Assembly: GCA_024650045.1 (NCBI GenBank)
Contig: JANKMU010000003.1
Location: 50,738 to 114,737, forward strand
Length of the DNA stretch: 64,000 bases
Source of the DNA: Mycoplasmatota bacterium
GTDB taxonomy: Bacteria > Bacillota_I > Bacilli_A > Acholeplasmatales > Acholeplasmataceae
Reading direction: 5' to 3'
Shown one piece after another: positions 18,433-26,613 of the stretch (position 1 is the stretch's first letter; each line of letters starts with the position of its first letter). Both the position numbers and the translations under genes were made by a program. Below the pieces are notes generated by a model. It made no database searches, was not told the origin of the DNA, and saw only the letters and a program-made list of their open reading frames with translations.

Positions 18433-19011
18433 ATGAAGAAACCGTATAAGCAAATGCCTGTTGTTTATTTTGATCATTATGTACTTCGAACACTAAAGAA
18501 AACCGATTACAAAGACATGTATGATTATGGTAAAAACCCTGAAGTCACTAGATATTTGTCATGGGGACCTTTCATTATTCCATCGGAAGCAAAACGTTCA
18601 ATCTTACAGATATTTTACCCAAGAGTTAGATATGGATTACCTATTGGATATGCAATCGTCGATGTTAAAACATCTAAAATGATTGGAACGATTGATTTCC
18701 ATAGTAAAATAAAAGGTGAAAATGGAGCCGAAATTGGTTACGTGTTACACCAAAATTATTGGAATAAAGGCATTATGTCTCAAGCAATTAAAAAAATGAT
18801 CGAAATAGGATTTGAATATTTAAATTTCGATATACTAAGAATTAGACATTTAAAGAAAAATATAGCAAGTCAAAAAGTAATTGAAAAAACACCATTTAAA
18901 TTCATTCAAAAAGAAAAATATGTTTTAGAGAAAAGAAATTCAGTTTTAGAAGATGAAATGCTCACATATGAGCTATCCAAGGAGGATTATTATGGCAGTA
19001 AACAAAGTTAA
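18433..19011 (+). CDS. GNAT family N-acetyltransferase (RimJ/RimL type)
   Basis: A 192-residue acetyl-CoA-dependent acetyltransferase. The RimJ/RimL-like pattern includes YVLRTLKKTDYKDMYDYGKNPEVTRYLSWGP and ENGAEIGYVLHQNYWNKGIMSQA, which contains the acetyl-CoA-binding stretch. The substrate, a protein N-terminus or a small molecule, is not known. The start is the ATG at 18433 after GAGGTG, rather than the track's TTG. It is the first gene behind the T-box leader and overlaps hisS by 20 bases. Confidence 0.85.
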   Translation: MKKPYKQMPVVYFDHYVLRTLKKTDYKDMYDYGKNPEVTRYLSWGPFIIPSEAKRSILQIFYPRVRYGLPIGYAIVDVKTSKMIGTIDFHSKIKGENGAEIGYVLHQNYWNKGIMSQAIKKMIEIGFEYLNFDILRIRHLKKNIASQKVIEKTPFKFIQKEKYVLEKRNSVLEDEMLTYELSKEDYYGSKQS

Positions 19012-20263
19012 AGGAACCTATGATGTATTACCAAATGAATCGTATTTATGGCAAGCATTAGAAGACCAAATCAGAAAGGTTCTTGGTCAATATAACTTTA
19101 AAGAAATCAGAACACCTATTTTGGAATATAGTGAAGTCTTTCATCGTCATACTGAACTATCTGACATGGTAACAAAAGAAACATACGATTTTGAGGATCG
19201 TGGAGATAGAAATCTAACCTTAAGACCAGAAGGTACTGCAGGTGTTATTCGTAGCTATGTTGAAAATAAACTTTATGCAACACAAGAATTAGAAAAAGTT
19301 TTTTACATCGGTCCAAATTTTAGATATGAACGTCCTCAAAAAGGTAGATATCGTCAATTTTATCAATTTGGTGTTGAAGCCATAGGAACAGTTGATCCTG
19401 CTTTAGATGCTGAAATGATTATTTTAGCTTATGATTTTATGAAACGTTTAGGATTAAAAGGTGTTCGCGTTAAAATCAATAGTTTAGGTGATGAAGAATC
19501 AAGACAAGACTATCGAAAAGCATTGGTTGAACATTTTCAACCACATGTTCATGAGTTATGTGAAGATTGTCAACAAAGAATAACTAAAAATCCATTAAGA
19601 ATATTGGATTGCAAAGTTGACCAAAAACATAAAGCAGTTAAAGAAGCACCTACGCCTCAAGATTATCTAAACGCTACTTCAAGAGCATACTTCCAAAAAG
19701 TTTTAACACATTTGAATGCTGCGAAAATAAGCTATGAAATCGCTCATAAACTTGTTCGCGGGTTAGACTACTATAGTCATACAGTTTTCGAAATAGAGGC
19801 TGATATCGAAGGTTTTGGCGCTCAAAACGCACTTGGTGGTGGTGGGCGCTATCAAAAACTTGTATCAGAACTTGGTGGACCTGATTTAGGTGGTATTGGC
19901 TTTGCATGTGGTATGGAAAGACTACTTCTAGCTTTGGATGCTGAAAATGTTGCATTTGCTAAAGAAAGTGAATTAGATGCCTATGTCATCGTCTTTAATG
20001 AAGATTTAAAGATGGTTGCTACAAAGATTTTATATGACCTTAGAGTTGCAGGAATTACTGCAGATACAAACTTTACTCAAAAATCATTTAAAGCACAATT
20101 AAAACAAGCATTAAGAATGAATGCTAAATATTTAATTATTTTAGGTGATGACGAATACCAAAAAGGTGTTGTGGGTATTAAAAATACAAAGACAGAAAAA
20201 CAAGAAGAAGTTGTCATTTCGAAAATTAAAAAATATATGACAGAAAAACTGGAGAAAAAATAA
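18992..20263 (+). CDS. hisS: Histidyl-tRNA synthetase
   Basis: Charges tRNA-His. The 423-residue class II synthetase has KGTYDVLPNES, TLRPEGTAGVIRSYVE (motif 2 area), the histidine-specific LVRGLDYYSHTVFE and the motif 3 region GGIGFACGMERLLLAL, then a C-terminal anticodon-binding domain. The true start is the ATG at 18992 with GGAGG six bases upstream. It is controlled by the T-box leader and followed by aspS after one base. Confidence 0.97.
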   Translation: MAVNKVKGTYDVLPNESYLWQALEDQIRKVLGQYNFKEIRTPILEYSEVFHRHTELSDMVTKETYDFEDRGDRNLTLRPEGTAGVIRSYVENKLYATQELEKVFYIGPNFRYERPQKGRYRQFYQFGVEAIGTVDPALDAEMIILAYDFMKRLGLKGVRVKINSLGDEESRQDYRKALVEHFQPHVHELCEDCQQRITKNPLRILDCKVDQKHKAVKEAPTPQDYLNATSRAYFQKVLTHLNAAKISYEIAHKLVRGLDYYSHTVFEIEADIEGFGAQNALGGGGRYQKLVSELGGPDLGGIGFACGMERLLLALDAENVAFAKESELDAYVIVFNEDLKMVATKILYDLRVAGITADTNFTQKSFKAQLKQALRMNAKYLIILGDDEYQKGVVGIKNTKTEKQEEVVISKIKKYMTEKLEKK

Positions 20264-20264
20264 T

Positions 20265-21980
20265 ATGAAGTATACGCATCATAATAATGAATTGAATAAA
20301 AATCATATTGGTATTGAAGTCCATTTGAAAGGTTGGGTTGCTAAGACAAGAAATCTTGGTGGTTTACTTTTTATTGATTTAAGAGACCGATTTGGGATGA
20401 CACAACTTGTTGTTAAACCCGAAAATAAAAATTATGAAACAGCACTTAAGATAAGAAATGAATTTGTTATTGAAGCAAAAGGTATCGTTATTGAACGTGA
20501 AAATAAAAATTTAAATATGCCAACAGGGGAGATTGAAGTTGATGTTTTTGATATAGTCATCTTAAGTTCTTCTGAAAATCCACCACTGATTATAGCTAAT
20601 GATACAGATGCTTTAGAAGAAACCAGACTAAAATATAGATATCTAGATTTAAGAAGACCCGTTATGCAGAATTTCTTAATTAAGAGACATGAAATTGTTC
20701 AAGCAATACGTCAAACGCTTGTTGATGAAGGTTTTTATGAACTAGAAACACCTATTTTAGGTAAATCTACACCTGAAGGAGCAAGAGACTATTTGGTGCC
20801 ATCAAGGTTATATCCTGGCAACTTTTATGCATTACCACAGTCACCACAAATCTATAAACAATTATTTATGATTGCTGGTTTTGAGAAATACTTCCAAGTT
20901 GCAAGATGCTTTAGAGATGAAGACCTTAGATCTGATCGTCAACCAGAGTTTACTCAAATCGATATCGAGTCATCTTTTGTTGATGAAGAAGATGTAAGAA
21001 GTATTATTGAAAAAATCATGGTAAATACATTTAAAAAAGTCTTAAACGTAGAAGTGAAAACACCATTTCAAATCATGTCTTATCATCAAGCAATGGAATT
21101 ATATGGAACAGATAAACCAGATTTACGTTATGAAATGTTGTTAAAAGATTATACAGACTTTTTTCAATCAATAGATGTTCCATTATTCAACGATGAACCT
21201 CTAATTAAAGGTTTAGTATTAGAACATGGTGAAAATATATCAAGAAAAAAAGTTGATCAATTAACTGAACATGTTAAGAAAAATCATGGGAAGGCTTTAG
21301 CTTTTATTAAATATAGCAAAGGTACATATACTGGGAGTATCATTAAATACTTAAATGAAGAGCAACTGCAATCTTTAAATCTTTCTGAAGATCAAGTACT
21401 ATTCTTAGTTCCTGGTCATTTTGATGATGTTACATCAGGATTAGGGGCTTTGCGTATAGAATTAGCGAATCAATTGAATATGATTCCTAAAGATATCTAT
21501 AAATTTGTATGGATTAATGAGTGGCCATTATTAGAATACGATCAAGAAGAACAAAGATTTTATGCTAAACACCATCCATTTACAGCACCAGTTGATGCTA
21601 GAGTCTTAAAAGAAAATCCACATCAAGCCATGGCTAAAGCTTATGACATCGTTTTGAATGGTTATGAAATCGGTGGCGGATCGATTAGAATTCATAATCA
21701 AGATGTACAAAAATTAATGTTTGATACACTTGGATTAACAAAAGAAGATGTAGAACATCGATTTGGATTTTTCGTTGATGCATTAAAATATGGAACACCA
21801 CCACATGGTGGATTAGCATTAGGATTGGATCGAATAGTAATGCTAATGACTCATACAAGTAACATTAAAGATGTTATTGCATTTCCAAAAACACAAAGTG
21901 CAAAAGATATGATGATGCAATCACCATCTGATGTTGATCAAAAACAATTAGATGAACTTGAATTAAAGGTAGGTAAATAA
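20265..21980 (+). CDS. aspS: Aspartyl-tRNA synthetase
   Basis: Charges tRNA-Asp. The 571-residue bacterial-type protein has an N-terminal OB-fold anticodon domain (about 1-105), motif 1/2 regions (FYELETPILGKSTPEGARDYLVPSR, CFRDEDLRSDRQPEFTQIDIE), a GAD insertion domain and motif 3 (HGGLALGLDRIVMLM). The hisS-aspS order is conserved in Firmicutes and Mollicutes and shares the T-box. Confidence 0.97.
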   Translation: MKYTHHNNELNKNHIGIEVHLKGWVAKTRNLGGLLFIDLRDRFGMTQLVVKPENKNYETALKIRNEFVIEAKGIVIERENKNLNMPTGEIEVDVFDIVILSSSENPPLIIANDTDALEETRLKYRYLDLRRPVMQNFLIKRHEIVQAIRQTLVDEGFYELETPILGKSTPEGARDYLVPSRLYPGNFYALPQSPQIYKQLFMIAGFEKYFQVARCFRDEDLRSDRQPEFTQIDIESSFVDEEDVRSIIEKIMVNTFKKVLNVEVKTPFQIMSYHQAMELYGTDKPDLRYEMLLKDYTDFFQSIDVPLFNDEPLIKGLVLEHGENISRKKVDQLTEHVKKNHGKALAFIKYSKGTYTGSIIKYLNEEQLQSLNLSEDQVLFLVPGHFDDVTSGLGALRIELANQLNMIPKDIYKFVWINEWPLLEYDQEEQRFYAKHHPFTAPVDARVLKENPHQAMAKAYDIVLNGYEIGGGSIRIHNQDVQKLMFDTLGLTKEDVEHRFGFFVDALKYGTPPHGGLALGLDRIVMLMTHTSNIKDVIAFPKTQSAKDMMMQSPSDVDQKQLDELELKVGK

Positions 21981-21981
21981 T

Positions 21982-22479
21982 ATGAAGAGTATCGTTTTAG
22001 GTGGAGGATGTTTCTGGGGTGTAGAAGCTTATTTTAAGCAACTTAAAGGCGTCATTGAGACATCTGTAGGTTATGTTGATGGGAATAAAAGAAACCCCAC
22101 ATACCAAGAAGTGTGTGGAGGTGTTGCTACACATACAGAAGCATGCCAAATTTTTTATGATGAAAATGTTATCAAATTAGAAAATGTTTTAGAACAATTT
22201 TTTAGAATAATTGATCCATTTGCAAAAAATCGTCAAGGGCATGATATTGGAAGACAATATCGTTCTGGTATTTATTTTGACCATGAAGAAGATCAAGAAA
22301 AAATCATTGAATATATTAAAAATCATTTTGGAAAAGATTATGATCGTGTTCAAACAGAAGTTAAGAAAAACATAGATTATGATTTAGCTGAAAGATATCA
22401 CCAGGATTATTTAAAGAAGAATCCAGGCGGTTATTGTCACGTTGACTTGAACCTCGCAAAAAAGGAGGAAATCAAGTAA
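21982..22479 (+). CDS. msrA: Peptide methionine sulfoxide reductase A
   Basis: Repairs oxidised methionine (S-sulfoxide) in proteins. The 165-residue protein has the catalytic motif GGGCFWGVEAYF with Cys10, plus GHDIGRQYRSGIY and the conserved ending YHQDYLKKNPGGYCH. It starts one base after aspS and shares its stop region with the next gene (TAATG), so it belongs to the T-box operon. Confidence 0.95.
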   Translation: MKSIVLGGGCFWGVEAYFKQLKGVIETSVGYVDGNKRNPTYQEVCGGVATHTEACQIFYDENVIKLENVLEQFFRIIDPFAKNRQGHDIGRQYRSGIYFDHEEDQEKIIEYIKNHFGKDYDRVQTEVKKNIDYDLAERYHQDYLKKNPGGYCHVDLNLAKKEEIK

Positions 22480-22952
22480 TGCGTAAAGACTATATTACAT
22501 GGGATCAATATTTTATGGGTGTTGCTAAGCTATCAGCAATGCGCAGTAAAGATCCTGGAACACAAGTTGGAGCTTGTATTGTGAATGCAGGAAAACGTAT
22601 TGTAGGTATTGGATACAATGGTTTACCACAAGGGTGTAAAGATGAAGATTTCCCTTGGGAAAATGAAGGTGAATATCTTCAAACAAAATATCCTTTTGTT
22701 GTTCATGCTGAAGCGAATGCTATTTTAAATGCAACAACCAACTTAAAAGGATCAACCATTTATGTAAGTTTGTTTCCATGTAATGAATGTACTAAATTAA
22801 TTATTCAAAGTGGTATTACTGAAATTATTTATGAATCAAATAAATATCAAAATTCAAAGGAACATGAAGCTGCAGTAAGAATGCTAAAAGCTTCTAATGT
22901 CAACTTTAGACAGATTCAGGTTGGAGAGTTGAGATATGATAAAATTACTTAA
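22479..22952 (+). CDS. comEB: dCMP deaminase (ComEB family)
   Basis: Deaminates dCMP to dUMP, the substrate of ThyA. The 157-residue protein carries the zinc motifs HAEANAIL and PCNECTKLI. SKDPGTQVGACIV and GYNGLPQGC are typical of the family. AAAAAGGAGGAA lies upstream. Its start overlaps the msrA stop and its end overlaps the next gene by 17 bases. Confidence 0.92.
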   Translation: MRKDYITWDQYFMGVAKLSAMRSKDPGTQVGACIVNAGKRIVGIGYNGLPQGCKDEDFPWENEGEYLQTKYPFVVHAEANAILNATTNLKGSTIYVSLFPCNECTKLIIQSGITEIIYESNKYQNSKEHEAAVRMLKASNVNFRQIQVGELRYDKIT

Positions 22953-23931
22953 GCAATATAAAAAACTACTTATTATGTTAAGTTTTCCATATGTTTATTT
23001 ATTAATGGTGCTTGTTGTACCTACTCAGATGGCTGTTACTGCACCAGGAGGCTTAACACGGGTTGTTGACTCTATTCAATTAGAAAACGTTGATTTTGTC
23101 GATAATTTTAATACAGTATACGTATATTCATATAACCCTATTACACCATTTCAATCATTTGTATTATCTAACGACAAAACAATGAGTATCTATGAAATGA
23201 CAGACAGACAAAAAGACACATCATGGAAAGATGATTATACAGCTGGACAAATCCAAAAGTTAGTTTCATTAAAAACATCAATTATTAAAGCATATGAGCT
23301 TGCTCATGAACAAGATAATCGTATTGATATTGATTATTATTATGCTGGGTTATATTTGACATATAGACCAAGCCGTTTAATAGATCTGCGAGTTGGAGAT
23401 AAGATTGTTGCGATTAATGGAATTAATTACGTAGGGCAGAATCATGAAGATTTTCTTGCATTAGCATATCAAGACGAAGTTACATTTACAATATTGAGAA
23501 CAGAAGAAGATTTAGGTGTCTATCATACAGTAACTTATCAATATGATGATAACGATGCTCGGATGATTTTCTATCCCAATTATGAGATAGCAAGTGCGTC
23601 TCCAAGCTTTACTTTACCAGGATTAGGTAGCTTAATTGGTGGTCCTAGTGGAGGGATGATTCAGACACTTAGTATTTATGCAAGTTTACTAAAACTAAAC
23701 ATTGGTGATTTAAAAATAGCTGGAACTGGTACGATTGAGATGTCTGGAAAGATTGGTAGAGTCGGTGGTGTTCCTCAAAAAATGTATACTGGATTATATC
23801 AAAAAGTTGATGTATTTATCGTTCCAGAAGCACATATTGATGATATTCCTGGCGTTATATTCCCATATGAGTTGGTTATAGTAGATACGATTGAAGAGGC
23901 GGTGAATTGGCTCAATGAACGCAATGATTGA
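22936..23931 (+). CDS. YlbL-like membrane protease with PDZ and Lon-type S16 domains
   Basis: A 331-residue protein with an N-terminal membrane segment (about 10-30), a central PDZ-like region (LRVGDKIVAINGINYVG) and a C-terminal Lon proteolytic domain. The expected Ser-Lys dyad is visible as GGPSGGMIQT and GRVGGVPQKMYTG. It resembles the YlbL/PDZ-S16 family, surface or membrane-facing proteases of Firmicutes. The track start at 22936 fits; the gene overlaps comEB. Confidence 0.88.
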   Translation: MIKLLKQYKKLLIMLSFPYVYLLMVLVVPTQMAVTAPGGLTRVVDSIQLENVDFVDNFNTVYVYSYNPITPFQSFVLSNDKTMSIYEMTDRQKDTSWKDDYTAGQIQKLVSLKTSIIKAYELAHEQDNRIDIDYYYAGLYLTYRPSRLIDLRVGDKIVAINGINYVGQNHEDFLALAYQDEVTFTILRTEEDLGVYHTVTYQYDDNDARMIFYPNYEIASASPSFTLPGLGSLIGGPSGGMIQTLSIYASLLKLNIGDLKIAGTGTIEMSGKIGRVGGVPQKMYTGLYQKVDVFIVPEAHIDDIPGVIFPYELVIVDTIEEAVNWLNERND

Positions 23932-24301
23932 TAAAGTATTTTCATTTTTTAGAAGATATAAAAAGCTATTAAAATTAATTGATAGAGAAACGACCATGAA
24001 AACCGTGTTAAAATCAGTTGCAGGTGCATTAATTTTATCACTTATTTGTATTGCAATTCCAGTTTTGGTAGTTGTTAATATGTTTATATATACTAAACTT
24101 ACATTTATTTTATCTGTTTTTTTAGTTATTATTGTTATGGGATGGAGTTTTTTATATTATTTCTTTTATTATAGGTTGCTAAAGAGTTATCATGAAAAAA
24201 TTAATAATATCAATACTTTATTACCACAACTAACAGAAAGTATTTTGGTTTCTATATTTTTCTTAGTTGTTGGTATTGTTGTATTAGCTGTTATATTTTA
24301 G
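23915..24301 (+). CDS. Small membrane protein of unknown function
   Basis: A 128-residue protein with a basic N-terminus (FFRRYKKLLKLIDRE) and about three hydrophobic segments (roughly 35-56, 63-86 and 107-127). No family recognised. It overlaps the YlbL-like gene by 17 bases and lies nine bases before lspA, so it is expressed with them. The context suggests a membrane or lipoprotein-related role, but nothing in the sequence proves it. Confidence 0.7.
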   Translation: MNAMIDKVFSFFRRYKKLLKLIDRETTMKTVLKSVAGALILSLICIAIPVLVVVNMFIYTKLTFILSVFLVIIVMGWSFLYYFFYYRLLKSYHEKINNINTLLPQLTESILVSIFFLVVGIVVLAVIF

Positions 24302-24310
24302 GAGAGAGAT

Positions 24311-24820
24311 ATGCTTATTGGATTAGTTATCATCATATTTTGCATCATTATAGACCAAACAACTAAATACGCTGCACAAGCTGCATTTGCTGGATCATCT
24401 GGGCAAACATTTATTCCTTATATCTTAGAATTTGGATATGTAGAAAATGATGGAGCATCTTTAAATATCCTTGCTGGTGAGCAATTTACATTTATGGTTA
24501 TCACAGTATTTGCTTTAGGTATTTTTGGATATTTATTCTTAGAATCTGACTATAAACATAAGAAGGTTTATAGTATTGCTATTGCACTGTTTATAGGCGG
24601 AACCTTTGGTAATGCGATTGATCGTGCGATGCATACTTATGTTATTGATTTTATGAAATACCCATTTTTAGAAATGATTTTAGGAAGATATGGTAGTTTT
24701 CATAATAATTTTGCTGATTTATTTTTGAGCGCAGCAATTGTCTTATTTGCTATAGATCTATTTATATTAGAACCTAAAAGATTGAAAAAGGAGAAAATTG
24801 ATGTCCAAGAGAGTCATTAA
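24311..24820 (+). CDS. lspA: Lipoprotein signal peptidase (signal peptidase II)
   Basis: Cleaves the signal peptide of prolipoproteins in the membrane. The 169-residue protein has four hydrophobic segments and both catalytic aspartate motifs, GNAIDR and NNFADLF. TTAGGAGAGA precedes the ATG. It sits in the T-box operon and overlaps rluD by 20 bases. Likely clients in this window are the lipoproteins at 39.4 and 52.7 kb. Confidence 0.94.
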   Translation: MLIGLVIIIFCIIIDQTTKYAAQAAFAGSSGQTFIPYILEFGYVENDGASLNILAGEQFTFMVITVFALGIFGYLFLESDYKHKKVYSIAIALFIGGTFGNAIDRAMHTYVIDFMKYPFLEMILGRYGSFHNNFADLFLSAAIVLFAIDLFILEPKRLKKEKIDVQESH

Positions 24821-25718
24821 AGTAAAACTAGAGTCTCAGGGTCTTCGTTTGGACCTTTTTTTACTTGAAAACTATTATACAAATCAGAGTAGAAGCTATG
24901 TTCAACATGCCATTAAAGATGGTTTTGTTACTGTAAACGAACAAAAAGTTAAGACTGGTTATACTTTAAAAGCCGATGACCTCATTCAAATTGAAGAAAT
25001 TGAAGAGAAAAAACTTGATCTAGAAGGTGTAGACTTAAACTTAGATATTATCTATGAAGATGATGATCTTTTAGTGATCAACAAGCCTCAGGGCATGGTT
25101 GTTCACCCTGCATCTTCATATCATGAACCGACTTTGGTGCATGGTTTAATTCATCAAGTAGATGAACTGAGTTCAATCAATGGCATTATAAGACCAGGTA
25201 TCGTACACCGCATTGATAAAGATACTTCAGGTTTATTGGTTGTTGCAAAAAATGACACTGCACATCAAACATTAAGTGCAGATTTAGCACTTCATGAAAT
25301 TGAAAGAGAATATATTGCACTTGTTTATGGTACTCTATCTGAAAATGAAGGTACTATTAATGCACCAATACAAAGGCATCCTAAAAATAGATTAAAAATG
25401 GCTGTTATTTCAGGTGGTAAAAAAGCAATCACTCATTTTAAAGTTTTAGAAAGATATGATAAATATACATTACTATCTTGTAAACTTGAAACAGGAAGAA
25501 CGCATCAAATAAGAGTGCATATGGCTTATATTAACCATCCAGTTGTTGGTGATCCTATTTATGGACCAAAAGATGTTGTTGGTTCAACAGGACAGTTTTT
25601 ACACGCTCAAAAACTTTCTTTCATTCATCCGACAAAAAAAGAGCAAATGACTTTTACAGCCGAATTGCCCCAAGTGTTTACAGATTTTTTAACTGAACTT
25701 AAGAAAGATTCTGTTTAG
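24801..25718 (+). CDS. rluD: RluA-family 23S rRNA pseudouridine synthase (RluD-like)
   Basis: Isomerises uridines to pseudouridine in large-subunit rRNA. The 305-residue protein has an N-terminal S4 domain (about 1-60) and the catalytic HRIDKDTSGLLVVAKN with the essential aspartate, then LETGRTHQIRVHMAYINHPVVGD. The start is the ATG at 24801 after AAAAAGGAG, not the track's TTG. Its 3' end overlaps the convergent rnhC by 20 bases. Confidence 0.93.
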   Translation: MSKRVIKVKLESQGLRLDLFLLENYYTNQSRSYVQHAIKDGFVTVNEQKVKTGYTLKADDLIQIEEIEEKKLDLEGVDLNLDIIYEDDDLLVINKPQGMVVHPASSYHEPTLVHGLIHQVDELSSINGIIRPGIVHRIDKDTSGLLVVAKNDTAHQTLSADLALHEIEREYIALVYGTLSENEGTINAPIQRHPKNRLKMAVISGGKKAITHFKVLERYDKYTLLSCKLETGRTHQIRVHMAYINHPVVGDPIYGPKDVVGSTGQFLHAQKLSFIHPTKKEQMTFTAELPQVFTDFLTELKKDSV

Positions 25719-26556
25719 TAACATTTTTAAAATTCATTTTTGCAATTAATCCTAAAGTTTGCAAACCCTTTTTATCATGAAGTTCATTAATTTGTTCATC
25801 TACTTCTTTACTTGCACCTTTTAGTAAGGTAACTCCAACTTTTTCGCTATACTCATTCATTTTCACTAAAAAAGCATATCTTGCTACGATTGAAGCTGCA
25901 GCAACACTTAAGTGAATTTGCTCTGCCCTAACATGAAAATCAATATCTCTATAAATTAGGGTTTCATCTTTAATATAATTAAAGTATAATTGAGGTGTGC
26001 AGAATTGGTCGACAATGACAGGGACGGTTTCTTTTAACTTAGAAGAAGTCTTGACAATTGCCTGATTATGAAGCAACGCTTTTATTTTATTCAAGTTATA
26101 CCCTTTTGCGACTAATGAGTTATATTTCTTAGGCGTTAAGATGAGTAAAGAGTGAATTAAACGTTTTGCAATCTTTGGTGCAACTGCAATAATAGCCTTA
26201 TCATTCATGTTTTTAGAGTCTCTAACATTGAGACTTTCTAAATATGATATGTCGCTTTCATTTGCGTATGCTGCACAAACCACGATTGGGCCAAATACAT
26301 CACCTGTACCGACTTCATCAGATCCGATGGCTGCATAATCTTCACGATTAAGATGCGTTTTAATAGATACCAATTCATGAGTGACTTCTTTACCTTGCAT
26401 TAAAACTTTTCCAGTCTTATATGCGAGAATATCGATGCCATTATGAACAGCATGAAAAAGCAAATAGGGATTATCATCCTCTATTTGATGATATTGATAT
26501 ACACGATTGAGTTTTTCTAGTTCGTTATCTGTAACGGATATAGTATAATGTTTCAT
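25699..26556 (-). CDS. rnhC: Ribonuclease HIII
   Basis: Degrades RNA in RNA-DNA hybrids. The 285-residue protein has an N-terminal TBP-like domain (DUF3378 type) followed by the RNase H core beginning YAAIGSDEVGTGDVFGPIVV, with further acidic residues around VRDSKNM and the AAASIVAR stretch. The start ATG at 26556 has GGAGAT in place. The gene converges on and overlaps rluD, with no terminator visible. Confidence 0.94.
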   Translation of the reverse strand: MKHYTISVTDNELEKLNRVYQYHQIEDDNPYLLFHAVHNGIDILAYKTGKVLMQGKEVTHELVSIKTHLNREDYAAIGSDEVGTGDVFGPIVVCAAYANESDISYLESLNVRDSKNMNDKAIIAVAPKIAKRLIHSLLILTPKKYNSLVAKGYNLNKIKALLHNQAIVKTSSKLKETVPVIVDQFCTPQLYFNYIKDETLIYRDIDFHVRAEQIHLSVAAASIVARYAFLVKMNEYSEKVGVTLLKGASKEVDEQINELHDKKGLQTLGLIAKMNFKNVTKQNLS

Positions 26557-26613
26557 TTCAAATCTCCTATCAAAGTATATTATACCATAAAAAACGAAAA
26601 AAAGGTGTTACTT

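Noticed and set aside
26548-26613. Longer mutS2 start in the track
   Set aside because: The extra residues overlap the rnhC start and its ribosome binding region; AAAGGTG before the ATG at 26614 is the better signal.
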